DNA of 64,000 bases, taken from positions 62,001-126,000 of the forward strand of contig CAKUOS010000001.1 in the NCBI GenBank assembly GCA_934670025.1, in the 5' to 3' direction. The notes beneath the pieces were generated by a model. The model was not told where the DNA came from and ran no database searches. It saw nothing but the letters and a program-made list of their open reading frames with translations. This DNA is from an uncultured Oscillospiraceae bacterium (GTDB taxonomy: Bacteria > Bacillota > Clostridia > Oscillospirales > Oscillospiraceae). The position numbers and the translations under genes are program-made. Below, one piece after another: positions 54,338-63,560 of this stretch (positions are counted from its first letter, which is position 1; each line of letters opens with the position of its first letter).

Positions 54338-55561
54338 ATGAAGAAAACCGTTTTACGTGAATATGCGAAGCTCATCGCCAAAACCGGCGTCAACGTCCAG
54401 AAGGGGCAGGAGGTCTTTATCGTTGCCGAGCTTGACCAGCCGGAATTCGTGGCGATGCTCGTCGACGAATGCTATAAGCTGAAGGCGAAGAAGGTCGTCG
54501 TCGACTGGAACTATCAGCCGCTGACGAAGCTGCACGTGCGCTACCGCTCCGTCAAGACGCTTTCCACGCTCGATAACTATGAAGAAGCCCGCTGGCAGCA
54601 CTATGTCGACACCATTCCCTGCCGCATCTACCTCGTCAGCGAGGATCCCGACGGTCTGCGCGGCGTCAATCAGGAAAAGATGGCCAAATCGCAGCAGGCG
54701 AAATACCCCATCATCAAGGGTTACCGCGACCAGATCGAAAACAAATATCAGTGGTGCATCGCGGCTGTGCCGGGCGAAAAGTGGGCCAAGAAGCTCTTCC
54801 CGGAGCTGCGCGCGTCGCAGGCCGTGGAAAAGCTGTGGGAGGCGATCCTCCAGACTGCCCGCGTGACCGACGACCCCATCCAGGCCTGGGAGGATCACAA
54901 CCGGGATCTGCACGACCGCTGCGAATATCTCAATAACCTCCGCATCCGCGAGTTGCGGTACAGATCCTCCAACGGCACCGACTTCACCGTCGGCATGATC
55001 CCCGAGGCGCAGTTCTGCGGCGGCGGTGAGACGAGCCTGCAAGGCATTTTCTTCAACCCCAACATCCCCACCGAGGAGTGCTTCATCTCCCCGATGCGCG
55101 GCGTGGCCGAGGGCATCGTCTACGCAACGAAGCCGCTGAGCTATCAGGGCCAGCTGATCGATAAATTCTGGATCCGCTTCCACGAAGGCAAGGCCGTCGA
55201 ATGGCACGCGGAGGAAAATAACGACCTGCTGACAAAGCTGATCGAAATGGACGAGGGCAGCCGGTATCTGGGCGAGTGCGCGCTCGTGCCGTTTGATTCG
55301 CCCATCAACCAGACGGGACTGCTGTTCTACAACACGCTGTTTGACGAAAACGCCTGCTGCCATCTGGCGCTCGGCATGGGCTTTGCCGACACCATCCGCG
55401 ACTTCCAGAACAAGACGCTGGACGAATGCCGCAAGCTGGGCGTCAATGACTCGATGATCCACGAGGATTTCATGATCGGCTCGGCCGATCTTGCGATCGA
55501 CGCCGTCTGCGAAGACGGCAGGACCGTCGCCATCTTCCGCGACGGCACCTGGGCCTTCTGA
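54338..55561 (+). CDS. M29 family metallo-aminopeptidase (AmpS/PepS type)
   Basis: A 407-residue aminopeptidase. Features: N-terminal TGVNVQKGQEVFIVAELDQPE, MIPEAQFCGGGE, the catalytic-region EECFISPMRGVAEGIV, and the metal site with CCHLALGMGFAD and DFMIGSADLAIDAV near the end. These enzymes use two metal ions to remove N-terminal residues from peptides. GGAGG lies before the ATG. It is divergent from the M18 aminopeptidase across 143 bases, so two peptide-trimming enzymes are paired here. Confidence 0.92.
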   Translation: MKKTVLREYAKLIAKTGVNVQKGQEVFIVAELDQPEFVAMLVDECYKLKAKKVVVDWNYQPLTKLHVRYRSVKTLSTLDNYEEARWQHYVDTIPCRIYLVSEDPDGLRGVNQEKMAKSQQAKYPIIKGYRDQIENKYQWCIAAVPGEKWAKKLFPELRASQAVEKLWEAILQTARVTDDPIQAWEDHNRDLHDRCEYLNNLRIRELRYRSSNGTDFTVGMIPEAQFCGGGETSLQGIFFNPNIPTEECFISPMRGVAEGIVYATKPLSYQGQLIDKFWIRFHEGKAVEWHAEENNDLLTKLIEMDEGSRYLGECALVPFDSPINQTGLLFYNTLFDENACCHLALGMGFADTIRDFQNKTLDECRKLGVNDSMIHEDFMIGSADLAIDAVCEDGRTVAIFRDGTWAF

Positions 55562-55587
55562 GGTAAAAAACCACATTCGACACAGAA

Positions 55588-55622
55588 ACAGGCAGCACCC
55601 CGTCCGGATGCTGCCTGTCTTA
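55588..55622 (+). terminator. Terminator after the M29 gene
   Basis: ACAGGCAGCA / TGCTGCCTGT stem; the tail CTTAT is weak, so readthrough into the acetyltransferase is possible. Confidence 0.55.
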
Positions 55623-55635
55623 TATGGGAGGCGCC

Positions 55636-56469
55636 ATGATCCGACGTATCAGAACCTATGACGAATGCCGGGACTTTGTGTCCGGTTTTCGCGGCGACCC
55701 GGACTTTTCCGACCCCATGCTGCTGCGCAGCGAGCAGGTGCAGTGCAATCTGATCCGCCCGATCGAGCGTCCGCAGGCGCATCTCGTCCTCGGCGTTTAC
55801 CGGGAGAACCGGCTGACCGGTCTGTTCGCGTTCCTCCGGCTTCCAGATGAGAAGTATATGGAGCTGCTCGCGGGCCTGTCGCGCGAACGGGACGCCTATC
55901 AGGAATTGTTCGGGTATCTGGAGCGGCACTGTCCCGGCTATCAGGCGGATTTTGTGTTCAACCCGCGCAATTACCTTCTGAAGGAGCTGCTGGCGCAGCG
56001 TCAGGCCGAATTTGACCCGGAGCAGCAGAAGATGGTGCTCACGGCGCCGCCTGCCGGTATCGACACCTGCGGCATCGAGCCGCTCTCAGGCCGCTATGCG
56101 GCGCAATACTGCGCCATCCACAGCAAAGATGTGTACTGGACCGGCGAAAAGGTTTTACAGGCGCAGGACCGCTTCCGCACGTTTCTGGCGATCCGCGACG
56201 GAGCCGTTGCCGGCTATATCGACGTGACGTGTACGCTTCCGGAGAACGAGCCGTATGATCTGCTCGTTCTTCCGGAATACCGCCGCATGGGCTATGGCCG
56301 AAAGCTGCTGGCCAGCGCCGTCGGGGCAAACGCGCCGAACGGCATGATGCTCTATGTGGACGCGGACAACGCCCCGGCGATCGGGCTTTACACATCCATG
56401 GGCTTTGCGGCCGTGCCGGGGCAGAACAATCTGACGGCGCACTGGACGCTGCCCGATGCAAAACCATAA
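55636..56469 (+). CDS. GNAT family N-acetyltransferase
   Basis: A 277-residue protein: an N-terminal half that resembles a second, degenerate acetyltransferase-like domain, and a C-terminal GNAT domain with the acetyl-CoA loop LVLPEYRRMGYGRKLLASAV and the beta-strand MMLYVDADNAPAIGLYTSMGF. The substrate is unknown. Start 55636 has GGGAGG 5 bases upstream. It may read through from the M29 gene or have a promoter of its own. Confidence 0.85.
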   Translation: MIRRIRTYDECRDFVSGFRGDPDFSDPMLLRSEQVQCNLIRPIERPQAHLVLGVYRENRLTGLFAFLRLPDEKYMELLAGLSRERDAYQELFGYLERHCPGYQADFVFNPRNYLLKELLAQRQAEFDPEQQKMVLTAPPAGIDTCGIEPLSGRYAAQYCAIHSKDVYWTGEKVLQAQDRFRTFLAIRDGAVAGYIDVTCTLPENEPYDLLVLPEYRRMGYGRKLLASAVGANAPNGMMLYVDADNAPAIGLYTSMGFAAVPGQNNLTAHWTLPDAKP

Positions 56470-56472
56470 GCG

Positions 56473-56521
56473 CCGCGCCCGGTCTTACAGTTTTGTAAGA
56501 CCGGGCGCGGAAACTGTAAGG
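56473..56521 (+). promoter_or_regulatory. Inverted repeat, possible operator/terminator ahead of the BceAB-type operon
   Basis: A long stem CCGCGCCCGGTCTTAC / GTAAGACCGGGCGCGG with no T-run, and inside it CTTACAGTTTTGTAAG; a further CTGTAAG half-site follows at 56515-56521. Repeated CTTACAG half-sites upstream of a TATACT promoter (56553-56558) suggest a response-regulator operator. Confidence 0.4.
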
Positions 56522-56591
56522 CAAATCGATGGCGAACGCGCGCGCACAGCGGTATACTTTGGGCAGAAATTTTCACAGGAGGCAATCGATC

Positions 56592-57356
56592 ATGCAGATT
56601 CTTGAAGTGAACGGGCTGCGCAAGGTGTATACGACCCGGTTTGCGGGCGCTTCGGTCGAAGCGCTGAAAAATATCAATTTTGGTGTGGAAAACGGCGAAT
56701 ATGTCGCCATCATGGGCGAATCCGGTTCCGGTAAGACGACGCTTCTGAACATTCTCGCCGGGCTTGACAAGCCGACGTCCGGTTCTGTGCTGCTCGACGG
56801 CCGCGACCTCTCCTCTGTCAAAGAGGCCGACCGCGCAGCTTTCCGCCGCGACAACCTCGGCTTTGTGTTCCAGGAGTTCAACCTGCTCGACACGTTTTCC
56901 GTCGAGGATAACATTCTCCTGCCGCTCGTGCTGGCGGGCGTCGGCCGGAAGGAGCTCATGCCGCGCCTTATGCCCATCGCAGAGCGGCTCGGCATCGCGG
57001 AGCTTCTGAAAAAATATCCGTATGAGATCTCCGGCGGCCAGAAACAGCGCGCGGCCGTGGCCCGCGCCATCATCACGAATCCGCGTCTGCTGCTGGCCGA
57101 CGAGCCGACCGGCGCGCTCGATTCCAAGGCGACCGACGAGCTTTTGCGCGTGTTCTCCGATCTGAACGGCAGCGGGCAGACCATCCTCATGGTCACACAC
57201 TCGGTGCGCGCGGCCAGCCGCGCAGGCAGAGTCCTGTTCATCAAGGACGGCGAGGTCTATCACCAGCTCTACCGCGGCGGCATGACCGACGATCAGCTCT
57301 ATCAGAAGATCACCGACGCGCTGACCGTCTTGCAGGCAGGGAGCGCGCAGGCATGA
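56592..57356 (+). CDS. ABC transporter ATP-binding protein, BceA type
   Basis: A 254-residue ATPase of the MacB/BceA class: Walker A GESGSGKTT (42-50), VFQEFNLLDTFSVEDNI, signature ISGGQKQR, Walker B LLLADEPTGALD and H-loop MVTHSVRAA. With the next gene it forms a bacitracin-type peptide detoxification transporter. AGGAGG precedes the ATG. No BceRS sensor kinase or regulator is adjacent. Confidence 0.93.
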   Translation: MQILEVNGLRKVYTTRFAGASVEALKNINFGVENGEYVAIMGESGSGKTTLLNILAGLDKPTSGSVLLDGRDLSSVKEADRAAFRRDNLGFVFQEFNLLDTFSVEDNILLPLVLAGVGRKELMPRLMPIAERLGIAELLKKYPYEISGGQKQRAAVARAIITNPRLLLADEPTGALDSKATDELLRVFSDLNGSGQTILMVTHSVRAASRAGRVLFIKDGEVYHQLYRGGMTDDQLYQKITDALTVLQAGSAQA

Positions 57357-59380
57357 ACACGAGACTTTATCCGCGTCTTGCCTGGCAGGGCATGACGAAA
57401 AACAAACGGCTGTACCTGCCGTACATCCTGACGTGCGTCGGCATGGTCATGATGACGTATATCCTGCTGTCGCTCGCGTCGTCGCAGATCCTCACGGCGT
57501 TCCCGGGCGGCGACGTCATGCCGATGATCCTCAGTCTCGGCAGCTTTGTCATGGCGGCGTTCGCCGTGCTGTTCCTGTTTTACACGAATTCCTTCCTCAT
57601 CCGCCGCAGAAACCGCGAGTTCGGCCTCTACAACATCCTCGGCATGGGCAAGGGCAATCTCGCCCGCATCCTCGTCTGGGAAACGCTTTTGACCGCGCTC
57701 ATCTCCATCGTCGGCGGCGAAGCGCTCGGGATTTTGCTCAGCAAGCTCTTTGAGCTGCTGCTGGTCAATCTCGTCGGCGGCGACGTGCGGATGGACTTCA
57801 CCGTCTCCGGGCCGGCCACGGCGATGACGACGATCCTGTATCTCGGCATTTTCGTGCTGCTGTTCCTGCGCGCGCTCGTGACGGTCTGCAAGACGAACGC
57901 CGCGGCGCTGCTGCGCAGCGAAGCCTACGGCGAAAAGCCGCCGAAGGCAAACTGGCTGTTCGGTCTGGCGGGCTTTGTGATCCTCGCCGCGGCGTATTAC
58001 ATCGCCGTGACGATCAAGCGGCCGCTGACGGCGCTGGCCGTGTTCTTCATCGCAGTGCTGATGGTCATCGTGGCGACATATCTGATCTTTATTGCCGGTT
58101 CGGTGCTGCTGTGCCGCGTGCTGCAAAAAAACAAGCGGTATTACTATCAGAAGAATCACTTCATCTCCGTTTCCTCCATGGCCTACCGCATGAAGCGCAA
58201 CGGCGCGGGTCTGGCCTCCATCTGCATCCTTGCCACGATGGTGCTCGTCATGCTCTCGTCGACAACGTGCCTGTTTTTCGGCAAGGAGGACGCGCTGCGC
58301 ACGCGCTATCCGAACGATCTTTCCATCGAGCTGCGCTTTACGGAGGACGAAGGCGGTCTGAACGAGGAGAATGTCTCCGTCGCACGCGGCATGATCGAGG
58401 ACGTCATCAAACAGGACGGTCTTGACGTGCAGGACCGCTTTGACACACGCAGCGCGTGGTTCTCCGGTCTTCTCACCGGCAGCACCTTTACCCGCGCGCA
58501 GGAAAGCACACTCATGGACTACGAACGCGCGGTCGACATGGTGATCCTGCCGCTGGAGGACTATTCCCGCATGATGGGCGAAAGCCTGACGCTCGAACCG
58601 GACGAGGCGTATATTTGCAGCCCGCGCATGACCTATACGCAGCCCGAGATCAGCATCGGCGAGCTGACCTACAGGATCAAAGATCAGCTTCCGGAGTTCG
58701 GCGGCTTCGGCGCGGACAGCGCGAACATCACGACGACGATCTATCTGATCGTCCCGGACTTTGATGCGGCGGTGAATGCCCTGCGGACGCAGAACACCCG
58801 CTACCCGGTCATCACGAGCTGGCAGTGTTCGTTCAACTCCGGAAGCCCCGACAAGGAGCAGATCGTGTTCGTCGCCGACATGATGGCGGCGTTCGCCGAA
58901 AATAAGGATGGGCTGGTCTACGCCTCGTACTCGGTGGAGTCCATCGCCTTTAACCGCGACGATTTCCGCGGCACCTATGGAAGCCTGTTCTTCCTGGCCA
59001 TCCTGCTCAGCATCGTCTTCCTCGCCGCGGCCGTTCTGATCCTCTATTACAAGCAGATCTCCGAGGGCTATGAGGATCAGGCGCGCTTTGACATCATGCA
59101 GCGCGTCGGCATGACGAAGACGGATATCCGCAAGTCCATCAACTCGCAGCTGCTTCTCGTGTTCTTCCTGCCGCTGCTGTTTGCCGGTCTGCATCTGGCC
59201 TTCGCGTTCCCGTTCGTGCATAAGATGCTGATCCTCTTCAACCTCACGAACCTGAAGCTGCTCATCGGCACGACCGTCATCACGTTCGCGGTCTACGCGG
59301 TGTTCTACACCATCGTCTACCGCATCACATCCAATTCGTATTATTCCATCGTCGCCGGCGCAAAGGAGGACGCGGTATGA
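57353..59380 (+). CDS. ABC transporter permease, BceB type (FtsX family)
   Basis: A 675-residue membrane protein with ten helices and the large external domain between helices 7 and 8 (about 330-545) that characterises BceB. N-terminal LAWQGMTKNKRLYLPYILTC and the FtsX stretches NREFGLYNILGMGKGNLARIL and FDIMQRVGMTKTDIRKSIN mark the two halves. It overlaps BceA by 4 bases. It probably removes cell-wall-active peptides from lipid II-cycle intermediates. Confidence 0.92.
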   Translation: MNTRLYPRLAWQGMTKNKRLYLPYILTCVGMVMMTYILLSLASSQILTAFPGGDVMPMILSLGSFVMAAFAVLFLFYTNSFLIRRRNREFGLYNILGMGKGNLARILVWETLLTALISIVGGEALGILLSKLFELLLVNLVGGDVRMDFTVSGPATAMTTILYLGIFVLLFLRALVTVCKTNAAALLRSEAYGEKPPKANWLFGLAGFVILAAAYYIAVTIKRPLTALAVFFIAVLMVIVATYLIFIAGSVLLCRVLQKNKRYYYQKNHFISVSSMAYRMKRNGAGLASICILATMVLVMLSSTTCLFFGKEDALRTRYPNDLSIELRFTEDEGGLNEENVSVARGMIEDVIKQDGLDVQDRFDTRSAWFSGLLTGSTFTRAQESTLMDYERAVDMVILPLEDYSRMMGESLTLEPDEAYICSPRMTYTQPEISIGELTYRIKDQLPEFGGFGADSANITTTIYLIVPDFDAAVNALRTQNTRYPVITSWQCSFNSGSPDKEQIVFVADMMAAFAENKDGLVYASYSVESIAFNRDDFRGTYGSLFFLAILLSIVFLAAAVLILYYKQISEGYEDQARFDIMQRVGMTKTDIRKSINSQLLLVFFLPLLFAGLHLAFAFPFVHKMLILFNLTNLKLLIGTTVITFAVYAVFYTIVYRITSNSYYSIVAGAKEDAV

Positions 59381-59592
59381 TCCGGTTCCTGTTTCGGCTC
59401 GTTCTGATCCTGCTGCTCATCGCGGCGCTGCTCATCGGCATGACCTGCTGCGCGGCGCGCGCGGTGTTCGGCAACTGCAAGGAAGTCGGCGTGCAGCAGA
59501 CCATGCGCAATCTGGAGGATTTCTTCCTCTGGCTGCGGGACGTCTGGGCGCTGGCGCGTGTGAAGCTCAATTTATGTATGGTAACGCTATGA
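59377..59592 (+). CDS. Small membrane protein after BceB, 71 residues
   Basis: One hydrophobic helix (about 4-25, FLFRLVLILLLIAALLIGMT) with CC at its end, then a soluble tail with DFFLWLRDVWALARVKLNL. It overlaps BceB by 4 bases (ATGA), so it is translated with the transporter. No family recognised; a membrane accessory of the BceAB complex is a guess. Confidence 0.75.
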   Translation: MIRFLFRLVLILLLIAALLIGMTCCAARAVFGNCKEVGVQQTMRNLEDFFLWLRDVWALARVKLNLCMVTL

Positions 59593-59759
59593 AAAACACA
59601 AAAACCGGCCTGTCGGGCGGCGTCTTCTATCTCGGCCTCGCCGTCATCGGCGTACTGGCCATCCCGGCAGGCGTCCTGCTGGCGCTGATTGCGGGCGTGT
59701 GGTCGCTGACGGACAAGCTCACCGCCGCGCTCGACCGGAAGGCCGTGCGATCCTCATAA
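59589..59759 (+). CDS. Small membrane protein, 56 residues
   Basis: One hydrophobic helix (about 12-38, FYLGLAVIGVLAIPAGVLLALIAG) and a short basic tail. It begins inside the stop of the preceding small gene (4-base overlap) and is the last of the four-gene coupled unit. No family recognised. Confidence 0.7.
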   Translation: MKNTKTGLSGGVFYLGLAVIGVLAIPAGVLLALIAGVWSLTDKLTAALDRKAVRSS

Positions 59760-59764
59760 AAAAG

Positions 59765-59795
59765 CAGCCGCGAACCATCGGTTCGCGGCTGTTTT
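59765..59795. terminator. Bidirectional terminator after the BceAB-type operon
   Basis: CAGCCGCGAACC / GGTTCGCGGCTG with ATC loop, TTTT on the plus strand and A-run on the other side. Confidence 0.9.
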
Positions 59796-59804
59796 GCTGC
59801 ATGA

Positions 59805-61007
59805 TCACGACTCCATCAGACCCACGCAGTCGTAATACGGCTTCGCGGCGATGAGGGATTTGTTTTCCTTGAACTTCTCGTGCATCAGCGTGATGACGGC
59901 GTAGTCGCACTGCGCCATGGCCTCTTCGAGGGTATAATTGTGATACCCCGCGACGTCGCCCTGAATATACGGCTCGCAGGCAAGGACCTCGTAGCCGCGC
60001 TGTTTCAGAATGTTGGCGAACAGCACCGACGGGCTCTCGCGCGTGTCGTCGATGTTGGCCTTGAAGCTCATGCCGAGCACGGCGATCTTCGCGCCGGGCT
60101 TTACCTCGCGTGCGATGCGGTCAGCCGTCCAGGCGGGTTTGCCGTCGTTGACGAGGCGCGCCTCGTAGATGAGCGGCGTGATGTCCTCAAACTTCTCGTG
60201 GATGAACCACGGGTCGACCGCGATGCAGTGGCCGCCGACGCCGACGCCCGGCGTGTGGACATTGACGCGCGGATGGCAGTTGGCGAGCCTGATGAGGTTG
60301 AATACGTCAATGCCGAGCCGGTCGCAGACCTTGCTGAGCTCGTTGGCGTAGGCGATGTTGATATCGCGGAACGTATTTTCCGTCAGCTTGCACATCTCGG
60401 CCGTCAGATCGTCCGTCAGGCGGATCGTGCCGCCGGTGACGACCTTTTCATAGATCTCTTTGGCGTATTCGGCCGATTCCCTGCGGTTTGAGCCGATGAT
60501 GCGGTCGTTCTCGCGCAACTCGATGAGCATCCGCCCGGGGATGATGCGCTCGGGGCAGTGCGCGGTCATGAACTGCTCCGGTGCAAGGCCCGCCGTCTCG
60601 GAGACGATCCGCTCCACCATGCGCGTGGAGTACGGAGGCGACGTGGATTCGAGCACGCAGAGGTTCCCCGCACGCAGCACGGAACCGACCTCGCGCGCCG
60701 CGGATTCGACAAAGCGCATATCGGACACGCGCTTGTGCTCCTCCGTCTCGCGGTAGGGCGTCTGGACGCAGATGATGAACACGTCCGCGGGCTCGGGCTT
60801 CGTCGTGAAGTGCAGACGGCCGGTTGCCATCGCCTTTGTCATCGCATCCTGCAAGCCGGGCTCGACGATATGGATATGGCCCGCGTTCAGCGTCCCGACG
60901 ACGGAATCCTTCACGTCGAAGCCGCAGACCTCATACCCGGCCAGCGTAAACGTGATGGCGGTCGGGAGGCCGATGTAGCCGCAGCCCATGATCTCGATTT
61001 TTTTCAT
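59805..61007 (-). CDS. wecC: UDP-N-acetyl-D-mannosamine dehydrogenase-like nucleotide-sugar dehydrogenase
   Basis: A 400-residue NAD-dependent enzyme oxidising a UDP-hexosamine to the uronic acid. NAD site GCGYIGLPTAI (8-18), catalytic Lys207 in EMCKLTENTFRDINIA and Cys261 in GVGGHCIAVDPWF, plus FKANIDDTRESPS. The motif set is closest to WecC (ManNAcUA synthesis), used in surface polysaccharides. Partners such as the epimerase WecB are not adjacent. Start 61007 has AAAGGAG 9 bases upstream. Confidence 0.88.
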   Translation of the reverse strand: MKKIEIMGCGYIGLPTAITFTLAGYEVCGFDVKDSVVGTLNAGHIHIVEPGLQDAMTKAMATGRLHFTTKPEPADVFIICVQTPYRETEEHKRVSDMRFVESAAREVGSVLRAGNLCVLESTSPPYSTRMVERIVSETAGLAPEQFMTAHCPERIIPGRMLIELRENDRIIGSNRRESAEYAKEIYEKVVTGGTIRLTDDLTAEMCKLTENTFRDINIAYANELSKVCDRLGIDVFNLIRLANCHPRVNVHTPGVGVGGHCIAVDPWFIHEKFEDITPLIYEARLVNDGKPAWTADRIAREVKPGAKIAVLGMSFKANIDDTRESPSVLFANILKQRGYEVLACEPYIQGDVAGYHNYTLEEAMAQCDYAVITLMHEKFKENKSLIAAKPYYDCVGLMES

Positions 61008-61058
61008 AGTCTTTCGCTCCTTTGTATGCAAACATACGCAGGTATCATATCCTATTTT

Positions 61059-62219
61059 TTACGCTTTTGCAAGCAGGTTCTGCACCATGTCGGTCTTTTC
61101 CCACGGCAGATCGAGATCGGCGCGGCCGAAATGGCCGTAGGCCGCGGTCTGGCGGTAGATCGGGCGGCGCAGATCGAGCGTCTCGATGATCGCCGCCGGG
61201 CGCAGATCAAAGTATTCGCGCACGAGCTGCGCGAGCTTTTCGTCGGCCATTTTGCCGGTGCCGTACGTCTCGACGAGTACGGACACGGGGTGTGCCACGC
61301 CGATGGCGTAGGCCAGCTGGAGCTGGCACGTGTCGGCAAGACCGGCCTCGACGAGGTTCTTGGCGATATAGCGCGCCATATACGCGCCGCTGCGGTCGAC
61401 CTTGGTCGGATCCTTCCCGGAGAACGCGCCGCCGCCGTGCGCGGCATAGCCGCCGTAGGTGTCGACGATGATCTTGCGGCCGGTCAGACCCGAGTCGCCC
61501 GCGGGGCCGCCGATGACGAAGCGGCCGGTCGGGTTGACGTAGTATTTCGTGTTTTCGTCGAGCAGGCGCGAGGGAAGGTTCGGCTCGATGACGCTTTCGA
61601 TGACGGCTTTGCGCAGATCCTCGATGGCAATGGAATCGGCGTGCTGCGTCGAGACGACGACGGTGTCGATGCGCGCGGGCAGACCGTCTTCGCCGTATTC
61701 GACCGACACCTGGCTCTTGCCGTCGGGCCGCAGCCAGCTGAGCTTCCCGGACTCGCGCGCGGCGGTCAGCGCGCGGGTGAGGTTGTGCGCGTAGGCGATA
61801 GGCGCGGGCATGAGCTCCTTCGTCTGCCGGCAGGCAAAGCCGAACATCATGCCCTGGTCGCCGGCGCCGATGGAGCCGTCGTCATACGAATTGTTGACGC
61901 CCATGGCGATGTCGGGCGACTGATGGCCGACAGCGACCATGACATTGCAGCTGTGGCCGTCGAAGCCCATCTCGGGCCGGTCATAGCCTGCGTCGCAGAT
62001 GGCCTTGCGCGCGATGGACGCGATATCGATGTTTGCGGACGTGGTGATCTCGCCCATGACGAGCACCATGCCGGTCGTCGCGGCCGTCTCGCACGCGACG
62101 CGGCCGGTGGGATCCTGCGCCAGCACGGCGTCGAGCACGCTGTCGGACACCAGATCGCACAGCTTGTCCGGATGGCCCTGCGTGACGGATTCGGATGTAA
62201 AGATCTTTCTGTTATTCAT
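61059..62219 (-). CDS. metK: S-adenosylmethionine synthetase
   Basis: A 386-residue enzyme making SAM from methionine and ATP. Signatures: [35 protein letters not shown] (motif I) and [22 protein letters not shown] (P-loop-like motif II). Length normal. It is under a SAM-I riboswitch, closing a feedback loop with the metNIQ importer at 31-33 kb. Confidence 0.98.
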   Translation of the reverse strand: MNNRKIFTSESVTQGHPDKLCDLVSDSVLDAVLAQDPTGRVACETAATTGMVLVMGEITTSANIDIASIARKAICDAGYDRPEMGFDGHSCNVMVAVGHQSPDIAMGVNNSYDDGSIGAGDQGMMFGFACRQTKELMPAPIAYAHNLTRALTAARESGKLSWLRPDGKSQVSVEYGEDGLPARIDTVVVSTQHADSIAIEDLRKAVIESVIEPNLPSRLLDENTKYYVNPTGRFVIGGPAGDSGLTGRKIIVDTYGGYAAHGGGAFSGKDPTKVDRSGAYMARYIAKNLVEAGLADTCQLQLAYAIGVAHPVSVLVETYGTGKMADEKLAQLVREYFDLRPAAIIETLDLRRPIYRQTAAYGHFGRADLDLPWEKTDMVQNLLAKA

Positions 62220-62235
62220 GTTGATTCCTTTCCGG

Positions 62236-62264
62236 GCATAAAAAAGCGCCCTGCCCGAGGGCAG
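62236..62264 (-). terminator. SAM-I riboswitch expression platform (terminator)
   Basis: On the minus strand GCCCT/AGGGC around CGGGC, then GC and TTTTTT, 19 bases before metK. SAM binding upstream should allow it to form and stop transcription. Confidence 0.75.
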
Positions 62265-62278
62265 AACGACAAACAGTT

Positions 62279-62383
62279 CTCTCCCTCATCTTTCGATTCC
62301 TTCGCCGGATTTGGCACCTTGCTTTTCAGCAGGTTGCCGGGTTTCATTGGGCCGTTCCCTCCACCGCTCTTGATAAGGCTTTT
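62279..62383 (-). promoter_or_regulatory. SAM-I (S-box) riboswitch
   Basis: Read on the minus strand: CTTATCAAGAGCGGTGGAGG, GGCCCAATGAAACCCGGCAA, then GGTGCCAAATCC and GAAAGATGAG, in the exact S-box order with the kink-turn and pseudoknot elements. SAM binding should turn metK off. Confidence 0.97.
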
Positions 62384-62399
62384 TTCACTTGTACCCTGT

Positions 62400-62427
62400 A
62401 TTATACCGTCGCCCGTAAAAAAGTCAA
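62400..62427 (-). promoter_or_regulatory. Promoter of the metK riboswitch transcript
   Basis: TTGACT and TATAAT with 16-base spacing on the minus strand. Confidence 0.85.
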
Positions 62428-62546
62428 GGGTTTGAACGGAAAAACTTTTGCCGATACTTTTTTGTGAAGATTGTTTACATTTATGCTCTGGATTTTTATT
62501 CCCGGAGCCGGTATCATGAAAGTTACCAATCAGGAGGGTGAGACAT

Positions 62547-63446
62547 ATGAAGGATCTTCGCAGGCGGTTCGAGCGCTTCTGCCTGAAAAACAGGAACCGG
62601 GGCATCCCGAACCTGATGCTCTATATCGCCATCGGCAATCTGATCGTGTACGTGCTGTCGGTCATCGACCCGAGCAACGTCGTCTACCGCTATCTGTGCT
62701 TCAGCCGCTCTTCCATCCTGCACGGGCAGGTGTGGCGGCTGGTGACGTACATCTTTACGTATCTGCTCGACACGTCGGGCTGGTCGTTCTTCCTCGCGGC
62801 GGTGTCGCTGTTCTGCTATTATCAGTTCGGCAAGATCCTCGAGAGCTATTGGGGCGTGTTCCGCTTCAACCTCTATTATCTCGCGGGCGTTGTGCTGACC
62901 GATCTGGCCGCGATCGTGCTCGGCTCCGGTGCAGACGCGACGGCGCTGAACCTCAGCCTGTTTCTCGCCGTGGCGACCATCGCGCCCGAGGCGCGCGTGC
63001 TGCTGTTTTTCGTGATCCCGATCAAGATGAAGTACATGGCGTGGGTGTATCTGGGCTTCTCGGTGCTGAATGTGGCGATGTATCTGCGGCTGTACGGGCT
63101 TTTGTCGTTTGCGTGGCTGCTGCCCGTCGTGCCGCTTCTGAACTATTTCCTGTTTTTCGGCAGCGACATCAAAAACATCTTCCCCAACACCTGGCGCGTC
63201 AAGCCGCGCAAAAATTACCGCACGACAGCCGCGCACGAAAAGCCGAACGCCGACTGGGCCGCGTCCTACCGCTCAAAGACCGGCGAAAAGCCCTACCGGC
63301 ACAAGTGCACCGTCTGCGGACGGACGGATACGGACTATCCGAACCTCGAATTCCGCTACTGCTCGAAGTGCAGCGGCTATTACTGCTACTGCATCGACCA
63401 TATCAACAACCACGTCCACATCACGACGCCCCCGGAAAAGAAATGA
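62547..63446 (+). CDS. Rhomboid-like membrane protein with C-terminal zinc-finger-like tail
   Basis: A 299-residue protein with about six helices in a rhomboid-like order (WRLVTYIFTYLLDTSGWSFF resembles the WR box and first loop; LESYWGVFRFNLYYLAGVVL the next). The rhomboid catalytic GxSG and His are not visible, so it is probably an inactive pseudoprotease. The C-terminal 45 residues have HKCTVCG and YCSKCSGYYCYC, a possible zinc knuckle. Start 62547 has AGGAGGG 8 bases upstream; an upstream in-frame GTG (62538) overlaps the ribosome site. Confidence 0.75.
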   Translation: MKDLRRRFERFCLKNRNRGIPNLMLYIAIGNLIVYVLSVIDPSNVVYRYLCFSRSSILHGQVWRLVTYIFTYLLDTSGWSFFLAAVSLFCYYQFGKILESYWGVFRFNLYYLAGVVLTDLAAIVLGSGADATALNLSLFLAVATIAPEARVLLFFVIPIKMKYMAWVYLGFSVLNVAMYLRLYGLLSFAWLLPVVPLLNYFLFFGSDIKNIFPNTWRVKPRKNYRTTAAHEKPNADWAASYRSKTGEKPYRHKCTVCGRTDTDYPNLEFRYCSKCSGYYCYCIDHINNHVHITTPPEKK

Positions 63447-63454
63447 TCCGGTTC

Positions 63455-63487
63455 CCGCTCTGCATTTTCACGCAGAGCGGGATTCTT
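63455..63487 (+). terminator. Terminator after the rhomboid-like gene
   Basis: CCCGCTCTGC / GCAGAGCGGG with ATTTTCAC loop and ATTCTTCT tail. Confidence 0.7.
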
Positions 63488-63489
63488 CT

Positions 63490-63520
63490 GCAACGCTTTC
63501 GCCCGTTCTGCGACTATAAG
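63490..63520 (+). promoter_or_regulatory. Possible ECF-type promoter of the sigma factor gene
   Basis: TGCAACGCTTT and CGACTATAA are spaced 15 bases between GCAACG and CGACTA, resembling the AAC-containing -35 and CG-containing -10 of ECF-dependent promoters. It would mean autoregulation, but the match is by eye. Confidence 0.35.
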
Positions 63521-63560
63521 GGCAAAGACGTCTTGAACGATATGCAAAGGAGGGATCGCT

